A DNA stretch of 64,000 bases from Ilex aquifolium. Its lineage: Eukaryota > Streptophyta > Magnoliopsida > Aquifoliales > Aquifoliaceae. The translations under genes and the position numbers were made by a program. Positions 10,779 to 22,889 of this stretch are shown here, piece after piece. A model generated the notes under the pieces. It saw only the letters and a program-made list of their open reading frames with translations, was not told the origin of the DNA and made no database searches. The DNA is taken from contig OX637405.1 in the NCBI GenBank assembly GCA_951799425.1, positions 17,457,089-17,521,088 of the forward strand. Reading direction: 5' to 3'. Within the stretch, counting starts at the first letter, position 1. Each line of letters begins with the position of its first letter.

Positions 10779-11523
10779 TACATCTTACTAGTCTCTAGTA
10801 AAATCTAAATCCTAAGACATAATAAAACAATCTAATAAAATAACACACATCCACTTCATAGGATTAATGATTGCATTTAACATATGCAACAAACTTTTAA
10901 ACCCCTAGGTTCCCCATAGTAGATGAGTATTGTCTCGTGAGGTTTCCACTGAAGATACGTATAAAATTCCATTACTCTGCCCACAACTCAAATTTACCAT
11001 ATAAATCAACCAATAATCAAGCAGATTGATTTGATAAAAAACATGAAGAAGTGTATACCAAGTCAGATTATAGAATTAAAGGCTACATGAGAATATTCAT
11101 AGATCGAGCTCCCATTGAACTAGTGTGTAGTGTGCAACCATGCATGATCAGAAAAATAGTCAAAACTACCTCACCTCTCTACTATCAATGGCTAGCTTCA
11201 AATCAATCCTAACTCAGGTTGTACTCTCAACAATAAATTCACTCAGATTATACTGACTATTTTTCCGTCATCATACCATATGCGAGTAGAGTTAATGTAA
11301 AATCAAAATAAATTCCAACTCACATATGTTTTGTAAACAATGAATACTATAACATAAAAAAGGGGACTAGCATAGTCTCATGGATAGAAATCAAAACATG
11401 ATTTACAAAACAACCACTATTTTTTTCCTTATTCACACAAGTCATGCATCCACCAAAAACTCTTAAGATCAAATAGATATTTTCCTAAGGTTGTAATGTG
11501 GCTTTAGTTATTGGGGTTTTGGA
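10779..11523 (-). other. Non-coding 3' tail of element C, part 1
   Basis: No ORF is seen. It can be matched with the A/B tail through shared phrases such as TATGCAACAAAC, CCCCTAGGTT, GTATTGTCTCGTGAGGTTTCC and AAGGTTGTAATGTGGC. It continues at 32298 after the large insertion. Confidence 0.65.
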
Positions 11524-11663
11524 ACGAAAAGGAATAGGAATTCAAAAACATTACACCGGGAGAATTTTACATACCAATATTTCTTGACATACACTTTCTC
11601 TCGGGGTAATGTTTTTGAATTCCTATTCCTTTTCGTATATTTTTGGTATGTCAAGAAATATTG
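11524..11663. repeat. Two interleaved inverted repeats
   Basis: A 31-bp perfect inverted repeat (11524-11554 with 11606-11636) is interleaved with an 18-bp perfect inverted repeat (11575-11592 with 11646-11663). The order is A-B-A'-B', not the nested order of an ordinary hairpin. The left arm A begins ACGAAAAGGAATAGG; arm B begins CAATATTTCTTGAC. Confidence 0.95.
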
Positions 11664-11664
11664 T

Positions 11665-13047
11665 TATATATATATATACTACTTTAAAATATCAACAAAA
11701 GTGAAAAACTTTTGTTTGACCAAAATAACCTTAATAAAATAGCTAATGCCTATCATATATTTTTGTAGTTAATAACATTATTAAATTATATGTAATTCTA
11801 ACATTTATGTGGACTAAATTTGAGTCATTGGTTGCTATTTTAAATCTGAAAAAGATTTGGTGATGGTTGAGCTGCTATATTAATATCTTTATATATAAAC
11901 TATTCATAAAATCTATCTATAACTATCTATCCATATCTAGACCTACCCTCCAATATTTCTACTATACCTACCTAGATCATGTCTTTTCAAATTCCAAAAA
12001 AATATTGTCTTCGATATTTTTAATATACCTACCATGTCTTTCCAAATTCTAAAACATATGGAGCAGCGGAGAGTCAGCAATCACACCGGTACTGCCCCTT
12101 CCCATTCCTTCAGGCCTTTTGGTTTTCACCAATAGTTCGATGACACGTTGTATGTGGTCTACTGCTGCATGAATTGGAATTTGAAAAGAGCCTACTCAAT
12201 CATTAATTTGCTTCTCGTCAATTAGCCAATAATATATATTTTTTTGTGTCGTTGTTTATGACTATCTGTTGTGGCTATCTGGCAATATGGGTTCCTTATT
12301 TATGTTGCTGGTTTTCAATCTGTTTTGATTATCATTTTTTGCCCATTGTTTGTTGATTGTTATTGATTTGTTTTTTCCTCTCCTTAACATCAAAGATTAC
12401 GAACTGAATTTCGTAAGTACCTAATGCTTTAAGTAATCCTTTTGCATCCATTCCTCAATTTAATTGCTTTCTTTGAGCTATGCAGAAAGATTCGTCATAA
12501 CCTCTAGAAACAAAAAATTACATCCCTTGTGTCTTGCAAATAATGCTTGATATAGTGGGAGCATCTTGGGTGATCCTCTAGAACATGTAAATCGATAATG
12601 GGTTGTTAGCTAAGATATATCATTGCTCATGTGAAGATCATTGAAGGGGAATTTTTTCTAAATAGATAATTCCATGTGGGCTTTAATTATTTTCTTCATC
12701 ATATGGGAAGATAATTTTATGATTACTCAGGAATTATGAAGAAGAGGCTTCACTTTATGGTTAGTGAGATGATGATAAGAATGCATAAACAATGCATTCT
12801 TATTGTTTGATTATTGTTGTTATCAAGATAACAAGTCTCTAGAGATCCAAGCCAAGCGGGCAAGCTATCTCAAGCAACTGGCATTCATCTTCTGGATGTT
12901 TCATGTCTTGGCATGCAACTTGCACAACTAATCCGAGATGCCTCTGCTGCAGTGAGTATTTTCTGTAAATTTCATAACTGCTCTTTTTATTATCGAGATT
13001 TTAGTCAATATTTATTCATTAATTTTTATTGTAATGGTTTCTTGTAT
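11665..13047 (+). other. AT-rich segment with an exon-like fragment
   Basis: Most of this stretch is AT-rich and without ORFs. Near 12841-12952 a GC-richer run reads open on the plus strand (fragment LLDVSCLGMQLAQLIRD) and is followed by CAGTGAGTATTTT, which resembles a 5' splice site. A second GC-richer run lies near 12061-12180. I do not recognise either. They may be captured or decayed exons, or chance. Confidence 0.3.
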
Positions 13048-14558
13048 TGTAACGCCCCAAAACACACCCTGGACGGCATTACATGCTAAAACCATTTACA
13101 TCATGAGAGCACTAATATCATCCATAAATAAATTAAACTTTATTCATCATCCATAAAATATTTACATCATATCCAAAAGAATATGCCCAACCATGGCATT
13201 TACATCTCAAAAATTAATTAAAGTAGCACAGCGGAATAGCAAAAGAAACTAGACCTTACAGTGTCCAAAAGAATAACCTAGTCTAGTACAAAAGAAGCTA
13301 CATCTCTACATATCCACCTCGGGATCTAGGTTCCCCTCGAGTGGAGCCTCCCAATGCCCTGACTCGTCGATACCGAGATCCTCCTCTAGCACCAAATCTG
13401 AAAAATGTAATTTGTAGGGGATGAGCACGAAGCTCTGTAGCAAAATCTTCCCAACTCAAACAAGGTTTATAAAAATATAAAACGGTAGGTCTCATTTCAC
13501 AAGTAACATATATAATTTTTGAGATAAAACCAGGACATTTAAATAGATCTCAAGTTTAGGTAGCAACGGTAATTTACATAAACAGTAAAAGAAACCAAGA
13601 TCCAATACATATCCATTTTCTAAAATATAAACCATTTTCCCACAAGACCTTGTGGAATCCCATACTCCCACAAGTCCTTGTAGGAAACCATTTTCCACAA
13701 TAATACAACAATCCATCAATATGTATATGTATCTCAAACATGATGTAAGGCAAACCCCATGAATCGACACATTGAGTAATATCTAACCCACACACACCCA
13801 CACAAATCTTATCAAAGATATCCATCCTTTAGGAAGGGCGTATGCCACACCAATGGCAGTGACGTATCCAACCCATGCATTAGTATACTAACCCTCTTAC
13901 ACGGCACCCGTGAGCAATAGCGGTTTAGTCTTACCAAAGCACTAACCCCTGTAACGCCCCAAAACACACCCTGGACGGCATTACATTCTAAAACATTCAT
14001 ATCATGAGAGCACTAATATAATTCCATCAATCATAAAATTTTTCCATTCATCATCCATAGAATTTACAAGATCATCCCAAAAGAATAAGCCAAGCTATGG
14101 CATTTACATCTCAAAATTTATTTAAAGTTGCACAGCGGAATAAACAAAAGAAACTAGACTACACAATGTTCCAAAAGAATGTTCGAGTCTAGTACAAAAG
14201 GGAAGGAGGTCGCTCTATGCGTCCACCTCGGGATCCACACTCCCGTCAAGTGGAGTCTCCCAAGTAGCGGGCTCCTCGACCCTTACGTCCTCCTCAAGCG
14301 GGTAATCTGAAAAATGTTAGCGATAGGGGGTGAGCACAAAGCTCTGTAGAAACATTCTCTCAAACCCAAACAAGGTTTAGAAAAGCATTTAAAACGGTCG
14401 GTCTCATTTTTAACATAACATAGATACATAATTTGAAATAAAGCAGTGACATTTAAAAAGGATCTCAAGTTTATGTAAAAACATTACTTAATTGCATAAA
14501 AGAGTACCACATACAAATACTCACCATTAATTGCCATAAACCATTTCCAACAATTCTT

Positions 14559-14982
14559 TCGGTAGGTGGCATACTTTAGGGTAACCTCCACCCCCGTTAG
14601 ATCATCTTTGCTTCCCAAGCATCCTTACAAGGAACCTCTTGGGAAGGGGTGAGCATCCTTACAAGGAACCTCTCACACTTCTTTTGGTAGGTGGCATACT
14701 TTAGGGCAACCTCCACCCCCCATTCTTTCGGTAGTGGCATACTTTAGGGCAACCTCCACCCCCGTTAGATCATCTTTGCTTCCCAAGCATCCTTACAAGG
14801 AACCTCTCACACTTCTTTTGGTAAGTGGCATACTTTAGGGCAACCTCCACCCCCATTCATTCGGTAGGTGGCATACTTTAGGGTAACCTCCACCCCCGTT
14901 AGATCATCTTTGCTTCCCAAGCATCCTTACAAGGAACCTCTTGGGAAGGGGTGAGCATCCTTACAAGGAACCTCTCACTCAT
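14559..14982. repeat. Minisatellite inside the inner solo LTR
   Basis: Imperfect direct repeats are built from two modules. One is TTTCGGTAGGTGGCATAC...CCTCCACCCCC, seen five times; the other is GCATCCTTACAAGGAACCTC, seen four or five times. Together with GTTAGATCATCTTTGCTTCCC they make higher-order units of about 150-230 bp. The outer copy lacks this expansion. Confidence 0.9.
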
Positions 14983-15604
14983 GTGCATCACCACCAATCC
15001 AACCAAGCTTACAATTCCAATATTGATTTCAATTTACAACCATCTATCAAAAATCCCCAAAATATATCATGTAACCATTCCACAACCAACAAAGAAAATA
15101 CATGAGATCACAATAACATCATTTTCTACCCAACACAAAACACTACGGTTTCGAAATTCATAATAAAGAAAACAATTAAGAAGGAAATACATCACTCTCC
15201 CAAAAACTAGGGTTTTAAAACTAGAAAAGAGATTTCATGGGTATTAAACCCTAACTTTGTTCAAAACATGTCATCTTTGCAAAAAAAGTCTAAGAGATGA
15301 TGATTCCATAGCATATACATACCATTGATAGCCAAAACATACATATATAAATACCCTAACCTCAATGTAAGTGAGTGAGAGAAAACCCCTACCTTAATGT
15401 TCTTGGAAAAATTAGGGCTTTGATCTTGAATCAACCCTTCAATCTCTTGTTTTCTCTTGATCTTGTGTTTCTCTCTTTCTCTCTTCCTCTCTTATGTTTT
15501 CTAGGGTTTGGAGTGGTGTAATGAAGGCTAAGGAGGTGACAAAATGTATTTATAGTGGAAGAAATGGAGAAAGACCCGCAATCGGATCGGCTGGCTTTAT
15601 CGGG

Positions 15605-15692
15605 CGTACCGGTACGATGTAGCTACTGGAGTCCAGCGTACCGGTACGCGTACCGGTACAGTTGAGCTACTGGAGTTCGGCGTACCGGTACG
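15605..15692. repeat. Palindrome array CGTACCGGTACG in the inner solo LTR
   Basis: Four copies of the 12-bp palindrome, two back to back, are joined by the spacer GCTACTGGAGT(C/T)C. The array ends with GGTTTGACTGCC. Confidence 0.93.
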
Positions 15693-16919
15693 GTTTGACT
15701 GCCAGGTTTTTGTTTCAACTTCCAATGCAGTTTTGACCCATTTAGAGGTCGAATTGGAAAATTTTCATTAGACATACTTTTGTAGCCCTAGATGTCTACT
15801 ATCTTCTGTAAAAATTTCAGATCAATTGGACTTAAGGATAGAAAGTTATGGCCAAAATACTAAGTAGTGTTCAATACCCATTTTTACCCAAATTCACGCT
15901 AAAGTGTATTTTAACTCCGAGACACTTCCTAACTTCCAATACATCCATATTACCACTCCCAATGTTTTTCGACCTTCCGGATTCAATGGAATCATTATTT
16001 TGACCTACAAACTTTTAGAAACTTGTCTAATCACCCTTTCCAAGTTTAAACATCTTCGACACGTAACTTCCCAATCAAATTGTCTCCATAGCATTTATTC
16101 CTACGGTTTATTCTTATGTCACTACATATATCTACATCTTTACAAATATTATTTACTATATATATATCTCTATGAATATATAAAAGAAAATTCGGGGTGT
16201 TACAACCCCACTACGAGTGGTAGGAGAAATGCCAACCCCCACGGAGCAAGCAACGCGTCTACCCACTCTACGATATCTCGTCAAAGGCCACCCATGGTCA
16301 TCCCACACTCATAAGAGATACAATACCAAACCCAATTTCACCATTTACAAGAATATCTTAAAAATCCCCAATTTAAACATGTGACATTTTCAATAACCAA
16401 CAAAGAAAATGCAAGAGATCACAACCATATCATTTTATTACTCAACACAAAACACTATGATTTTGAAATCAAGAATAAAGGAAGAGTTCAAGAGGAAAAC
16501 CCATCACTCTTGAAAACTAGGGTTTTTCAAACAAAAGAGGGATTTCATGGGTATACAACCCTAACTTTGTGTAAAACATGTTAACAATTGAAAAAGAACC
16601 AAGAAACAATGGAGCCATAGCAAATACATATCATTAAGAATCAAAACATACATATTTATTAACCCTAACATCAATGTAAGAGAAAGAGAAGAAATCCCCT
16701 ACCTTATGCTCTTGAAGAAACCTAGGGCTTGGATCTTGAATCACCCTTAAATTCCTTGTTTTTCACCTTTGATCTTGTGTTTTTCTCTTCCCCTCTTTCT
16801 CTCTAATGTTTTCTAGGGTTTTAAGGTGTGTAATGAAGGCTAAGGGGATGGCAAGAAGTATTTATAGTGGGGGAAAAACCGGCTGTTTGCGAAGTAAAAT
16901 TGTCTGATTTTTACAGCGA

Positions 16920-17070
16920 CTACCGGTAGTTGATTTTGACTACCGGTAGCTCGGGTACACTGGACACTCGACTACCGGTTGACTACCGGTAGCTCGGGTA
17001 CACTGGACACTTGACTACCGGTAGTCCGAGTACACTGGGCACTTGACTACCGGTAGTTACTACCGGTAGT
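16920..17070. repeat. Palindrome array CTACCGGTAG in the outer solo LTR
   Basis: About seven copies of a 10-bp palindrome, some extended to ACTACCGGTAGT, are joined by the spacer CTCGGGTACACTGGACACT. It occupies the same place relative to the TATA box as the different array in the inner copy. Confidence 0.93.
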
Positions 17071-17384
17071 TGATCCCAGATTTGCCTACTTCCTTTATTT
17101 TTCATTTCTAATCCATTCCAATCTCTTCCAAAACCATCCCAAACCTCTCCAACATATATTTCTACCTCCAACCTATTTAGTACAAGTTCTAGGACATAAA
17201 ATTTCATATTTTCACATACTAAAACTAAATTTCAAATATTATTTTCATTTACATTTTAAATCTTTACTTTTCAAATTTACAAAGTTCAAACACACTTCAA
17301 TACCCCTATCCACATCTTTACAACCATTATTTGCTATATCTATATATCTATATGCATATATAAAAGAAAATGCGGGGTGTTACA

Positions 17385-18428
17385 TGTATTAATTTGAAAA
17401 TCAGCTCGTGTGGATGATATTGAAGGTAGACACATGAATAAAAGGTTGAGGATAAAAGAACACTTCAATTTACCTAGCACTGAAAACATACTCGAACACT
17501 CTAAACAAATTGTTATAACTTAGGAATTGCTCCTTCGAAAACTCTCCAAACAAAATGATGACAATGTTGTAGTTTAAATTCTTTGAATTTGATGGGGTTA
17601 TCTTATAAATGTGGTAGCTTTTGTTACAGAAGGTTCGAATTAACTATTTGAAGCATAAATTATGTTTGCTTGTAAAGAAAAGAGGAGAGAAGAAATATCT
17701 TTAAAAATGATATTAGTGGGGGTAACAAATAGTAATTTTTTAAAAAGATATTCGATATATGATGTTTTTCATTCTTAATATGATTCCTATGGTAATTATG
17801 AGAAGTAGTGTTTTATGTGTTCCTTGTGACAGTTATTTCTGTCAATATTTTTGATGTACTTGATTGTGGGTTTTTAGTGGATATATTTTCTTTGGTGTTT
17901 AGGAGGATGTAGAATAATAACTTAAAACATTGTATGAAAATGCTACTAATTAGACCTTTAACTTGACAAAGGGTTTCGCCTAACATTTTCATTTATGGTC
18001 ATTCCGGTTTATTGCATTTTCCATAGTTATTGTGATACCAAAAAAAAAAGTGTTTAATGGAGCATCTATATTTGTTTAATTTTATGATGATTTTTTTGAC
18101 AGTATTTTTTAATCAAGTTTTTTATGAGATGAAAACAAATCCTCTATGATTAAAACATATATTGTTGGAAACATTTAAATTTTTTTTTTGGATTCAAAGA
18201 ACTAAAATACTACTAGATTATGATCTTAAAATAGTTATGTTTTGGTGACTATAGTGGGATGCAAAAAAAAAAAACCATTACAACTTATTTTGCAATGAAG
18301 CTATAGTTTGTTTGTCCCCACGTATATTGTGAAGTATTTGTGTTTGGTGGGAACCATCATGATACCCTGACTATGAATGTTTATATTATAGAGACTACAC
18401 ATACATTTATATTCAAATGTATTGCCAG
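17385..18428. other. AT-rich stretch without recognisable genes
   Basis: I see poly-A and poly-T runs and short chance ORFs only. It ends in ATTGCCAG (18421-18428), the left target duplication of the next hAT-like element. Confidence 0.6.
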
Positions 18429-18753
18429 CAGGCCCGACCCAACTGTAGAAGTAAAAAAGATTTTTTGGTTGTGGGTACAATTTTTTGACTAATTTGAGGA
18501 AAAGTATATGGATAAGTTGTTTACTCTATTAAGTTCAATTTTAATAAAACATATTGTGTTTAGGTACAAAATTCAAATGAAGTCAAAACTTTTTTACCTA
18601 AATACCCTCCCTTAAATTATGTATTCTTGATTGGCAGTTATATATCTAATCAAATACGTAAAGATTTCATTACTCTCTCACTATCTCTCCCCTATTTTCT
18701 CTCCATCTCTCTCTCTCTCCCCATTACTTTCCCCATCTCTCCCCTATTTTCTC

Positions 18754-21727
18754 TGTGACGCCCCAAAATCCGGGGGTCCGTTGATTACCCATCAACCCGC
18801 GGAATACCTGTAGATACCTAGTATCTCGATATCACACTGTTATGCCCCATTTACCGGGGTCCATAACTTAACGAAATTTGGGCAGAGTCTCCTTTGTATG
18901 GGGAGCTCTACCCAATACCCAACCTGTGCAATACACAATTACCAGACCCATCCGAGGTCAAATATAAAGCAATGGCCGCACCGGGTCCATGTATAAGTAA
19001 ACATTGGCCACACTGGGTCCAATTAACTATACTTAAATCAAAACATGAAAGGCTAATCTAACAATAGTCTTTATAAGTTCTATTACAATTATTTTACGCA
19101 TTACATGCCCCAAAATATAGTTTCTAACATGTAATTACACAAAACATTAAGTAAAGCCACATGCGGCTTTCTTCAAGCATGAGGGTCCAAAATGGAGCCA
19201 TCCGCTGGTGTATCTCTCCCACCTGAAATGTGTTCCCGTATAGGGTGAGCCAACGCCCAGTAGAGTATTTCCTACAGAGGCTACTCCTCAACCTATATGC
19301 ATATGAAATGTTCACATGCAACATCCATAAATCCGTAACCATTCCATCAAATAATATACAATTAAATGATGTAATGCTATAATGTCATGCCACAAATGAG
19401 GTGAGACCCACCCATGTGCACTCAACCCGAGTCCACTCTGACTCCCTTTACATGTCAATGACATGTATGTTAAACCGGGCTACCTAAGCCCCATGAATGA
19501 GATGAGACTCATGTACTCAACCCGAGCCCTTCCCGGCTCCCACACACACAATGCGAATGCCAATGTGTACCACATGCTATGAGTGAGATGAGACTCAATC
19601 ATGTAACACAACCCGAGTCCTTCCCGACTCCCACAACACAATGCAATGTGTAATGAACCCGTCTTCGACGGAAAATATGATACTCATTGGATGAGTATAT
19701 TTTATATCAAAATCTTGTGTCTTGTTGGGCAACGGATTTTGGAATTACACCGCCGGTTCCGTACACCATGTCACTTTTCCGGAATTTCACCTCAGGGGAG
19801 TGACTGAACCAAGTGATTCCGGGTCTTTCACCCGAGGAAGTCGCCATGCCCCTTCTTGCTATACCCAGACACAAGTTTTACTTATGCAATGCAACCATGC
19901 GACTCAAAAAGGATCGTCGATCCACTTTTCTCCCGAGTCCACATATCAAGCACCAAACAAGGTGTTGATTAACCATGCACCACCTACACATGCCTCCACT
20001 AATGACTAATGTCCATGAATGGAGTTACCAATGTCATGCTCTATATGCAATAATGCCAATGAGCAATTTCCATGACCATATGCATTTAATACCACATAGA
20101 TTGTGGTACAACACCCATGCACAACATCCTTATGACACAATGTCCATGTATGTGATGTTCCTGTACATATGCAATGTAATGACCCATTGCTTCTCTCATG
20201 CAAGGTTCATATGTAATGAATGCCATATGAACTGTCTCTACCACATTCCAACATATGGTATTAACAACAACCATGCACACACACACACCACTCATGATGT
20301 GAATTCCCCGTGCATATGCAATGCGATGTATCATTGCAATAACATTATGTCACATATGTAATGCATGTCATATGGACTAAATTAACATAATCAATTCCAT
20401 TCCATGGCAATTTACATTATAAACGTATAAATTCCATACTTCATCACAACAATTGATATATCAAAATATATATCTGACATTCACAATTTCAACATAAATC
20501 ATATCGTACACATATGATTTTCATTTACCACATAAGGCATAACATGTTATTTATCATATAACAATTTCAATCCATTTAGGTATTTTGTCAAACACCTTCA
20601 AGGCAAACAACATGGTAACACATATCATGCCCAATTTCCACATAATTCAAGAAATTCCAATAGGAAATTTCTACATACTAATTTAGGATAAAATTATTTT
20701 ACCTAAATTCCACTAATAGGCAAGTGTAATTTTCTAACAACCTACCCACCATCTTCATTATTCCATAACCATATACATATAAATATATGTATACATAGGT
20801 CAATATATATAGATATACATATATATATATATATCCAACCCATTTATCATAGGCATTTCTAGGTAAGAAATCAACCCAAGTAGGAGAACCCCTACCTCTT
20901 GTAGCGTGAGAATCCCGTAGGAAGCTCCCAAGACCCGAAAACCCAACTCGAAGCTTGATTTTCCCAACTCCCAAAATTTCACCTTCGGTGAAATTCGTTG
21001 TTTTTGGTACCCACGCGTAGCCTTCGTCGACGTGATCACTTCTCCCTTCTAGCTCGACGGAATCCGAGCAACAAAATACAACTCGAATCTTGATTTTCGT
21101 ATACCCTCATCCGTTCACCTTCGTTGAAACTTGTGGTTTTTGGTACGCACGCGTAGCCCTCGTCGCATAGATGAACTTTGCCTTTTGAATCGACGAATTC
21201 CGACGGACGGAACTCCCGGAATCGGAGCGGGAAGGCTAAAGAAATTTTTTTCTTTTCTCTCTTTGCTTGGCCGGCTGGTTTCAGTCAAAGGAGGAGATAT
21301 TTCTTCTCCAAAAAAGCTGATTTTTGAGGGTATTTATAGGCAAAAATGTGTGGTCCACATCGCACCGCATATTTTCGACTTTCGGGTCCGTTTTTCGTCC
21401 CGAAACGATTCATTATACCTCGGATTAAGTTCAAATTAATTTTATTTGAACTTTAACTTAATTTTAAGGAAATTTTATAAAAAATATTTTTGGGGACCTT
21501 TAAAATGTCATTCGTCACGCAGTCGCCTCGAACGACGTGCAAAAATCCGACTATCTCGGAATTCGACGAAATTTGACAGGGTGACTAGATTTCGCGATAC
21601 GAATCCAACGGCGAACTCTGTTTCCTCATCCGAGGTCTAGAGTATGAGTATTTCAAATACGCATTAGGATGGCAAATGACCATTTTGCCCTTACTCAGAA
21701 AAATTTCAAATTTTCCCGGGTTTTACA
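18754..21727 (-). repeat. 3' LTR of the young element
   Basis: Read on the minus strand it starts TGTAAAACCCGGG and ends GGGGCGTCACA. A TATA box (CCTATAAATA, 21331-21340) lies about 390 bp in. Around 19395-19640 there are imperfect direct repeats of about 80 bp (GAGATGAGACTC...CAACCCGAGTCC). A short (TA)n run is at 20812-20833. The several open frames inside are chance. Confidence 0.95.
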
Positions 21728-21740
21728 TTCTTCCCCCCTT
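21728..21740 (-). other. Polypurine tract of the young element
   Basis: Read on the minus strand, AAGGGGGGAAGAA stands immediately before the LTR start TGTAAAACCC. Confidence 0.9.
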
Positions 21741-22874
21741 AAAAAGAATTTCGTCCCCGAAATTCACACCCACGTGCACATTCAACCATATGCATATGTC
21801 ACAACAATACAGTCTAAACTGTCCCACATGTATCCGTCTCTCTCCCGGACTAGGTTCTAAACTCAACCAAGTTCGTTCGTAAAGGCACCACATATCCCAT
21901 GTACCTCTGTCCCATTTCCGGGACCACTAGAAGATAAGGTAAGGTAACCCTTCTTCATCATATGTTAATTAACACCGAACGTCCTATGGTGAAGCATTCG
22001 GTCCAACAAAACTCTTATTCCCTAGAGTTCTCCCAACTCTACATGCTTCATTCTATGCAGAGCCATAGAAATAGGCGACGTACCGGGGTGTGACTCAATA
22101 CAACAGTCTACATCCCTACGTGGAAGCAAACATTCTTAAGCTCATAAACATCTGAGGTGGGCCAAATTCCTGTCTCACCTCGTTCCCTAGGGTAAAGCTT
22201 GCTAGCTAACCCATGAACTGTCTGTACCAACGGAATTCATACTTTACTTGAGGTAAAACGTCATGCGTTTCTCCTAAAACTTAAAACATACACACTCCGA
22301 GGTGTAAACAGTGACCCGCTGACGATCACAATCACTGACGACTCAGTGTGCCGTCAATCCGTCCATCCCAAGGATGACATCAAATTCTAACATGTCCGTG
22401 GAGTAGAATCCCCAAGAATCCTAGCTCACATTCCCGACATACCCATTTAGTACTCACCCTAGCTCCTAGGGGAGAACTCACCCACAATGGCTCTTCCAAG
22501 GTTTCAACCTCTAAGCTCAATTCCTTTATGCAATTTAAATTGTCATAAAACAATAACTAGTATCCCAATGTAGGGACTCCGTTCAAAACATTGTGAATTT
22601 TCTCACCGTGTCCCTAGTAGAGCAAGTGTCTCACACTAGTAGACATTTAACCCATGAACTATCCCGTTCATCCCTTTTCGAACTCCCAAGATTATGTTTT
22701 CTAATCCTAGTGTTCCTCTTTTCCATATACATTTTACCATGTATACAATTTACACATAACACATAATCATGTAGCACATAATCATGTAACAAATAAAACA
22801 CATAACATGAATGCACATGGAATGCAATGGTGTAAACCCATTTCCCTCAAGCCCTAGGTAAATCGTATACCTAT
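21741..22874 (-). pseudogene. Relics of gypsy protease and reverse transcriptase
   Basis: Read on the minus strand, about 22360-22395 encodes EFDVILGMDGL, which matches the FDVILGMDWL motif of Tekay-type protease and is soon followed by stops. About 22030-22095 encodes HPGTSPISMALHRM, which matches the PGTxPISxxxYRM entry motif of gypsy reverse transcriptase and then meets a stop. The end next to the polypurine tract (FRGRNSF) resembles the Tekay pol terminus. The catalytic regions are gone. The distance between motifs is far shorter than in an intact pol, so large deletions joined distant parts. Confidence 0.75.
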
Positions 22875-22886
22875 GCTCTGATACCA
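22875..22886 (-). other. Primer binding site, initiator-Met type
   Basis: Read on the minus strand this is TGGTATCAGAGC, the 12-base complement of the plant initiator tRNA-Met 3' end. It lies three bases inside the 5' LTR. Confidence 0.95.
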
Positions 22887-22889
22887 AGC

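Larger units (their letters stand above)
13950..16204 (-). mobile_element. Solo LTR (TGTAACGCCCC family), inner copy
   Basis: The ends are TGTAACGCCCC and TTCGGGGTGTTACA, flanked by ACCCC (13945-13949 and 16205-16209). It is 2255 bp, inserted into a copy of its own family. The minus-strand TATA box (CACTATAAATAC) lies near 15544-15556, about 50 bp after the CGTACCGGTACG array. It contains the minisatellite at 14559-14982. It has no protein-coding content. Confidence 0.9.
13048..17384 (-). mobile_element. Solo LTR (TGTAACGCCCC family), outer copy
   Basis: The ends are TGTAACGCCCC and GCGGGGTGTTACA, flanked by the perfect duplication TGTAT (13043-13047 and 17385-17389). It is interrupted by the inner copy at 13950-16204. 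Without that it is about 2.1 kb. The minus orientation is inferred from a TATA box (CACTATAAATAC, near 16856-16868) that lies after the palindrome array when read on the minus strand. It is an LTR of Ty3/gypsy type, probably Tekay-like; it has no coding sequence. Confidence 0.88.

Noticed and set aside
20699..21439. Several 80-100 codon open frames in the LTR of the young element
   Set aside because: They recur in the other LTR only because the LTRs are nearly identical; composition is that of AT repeats and no motif is seen.
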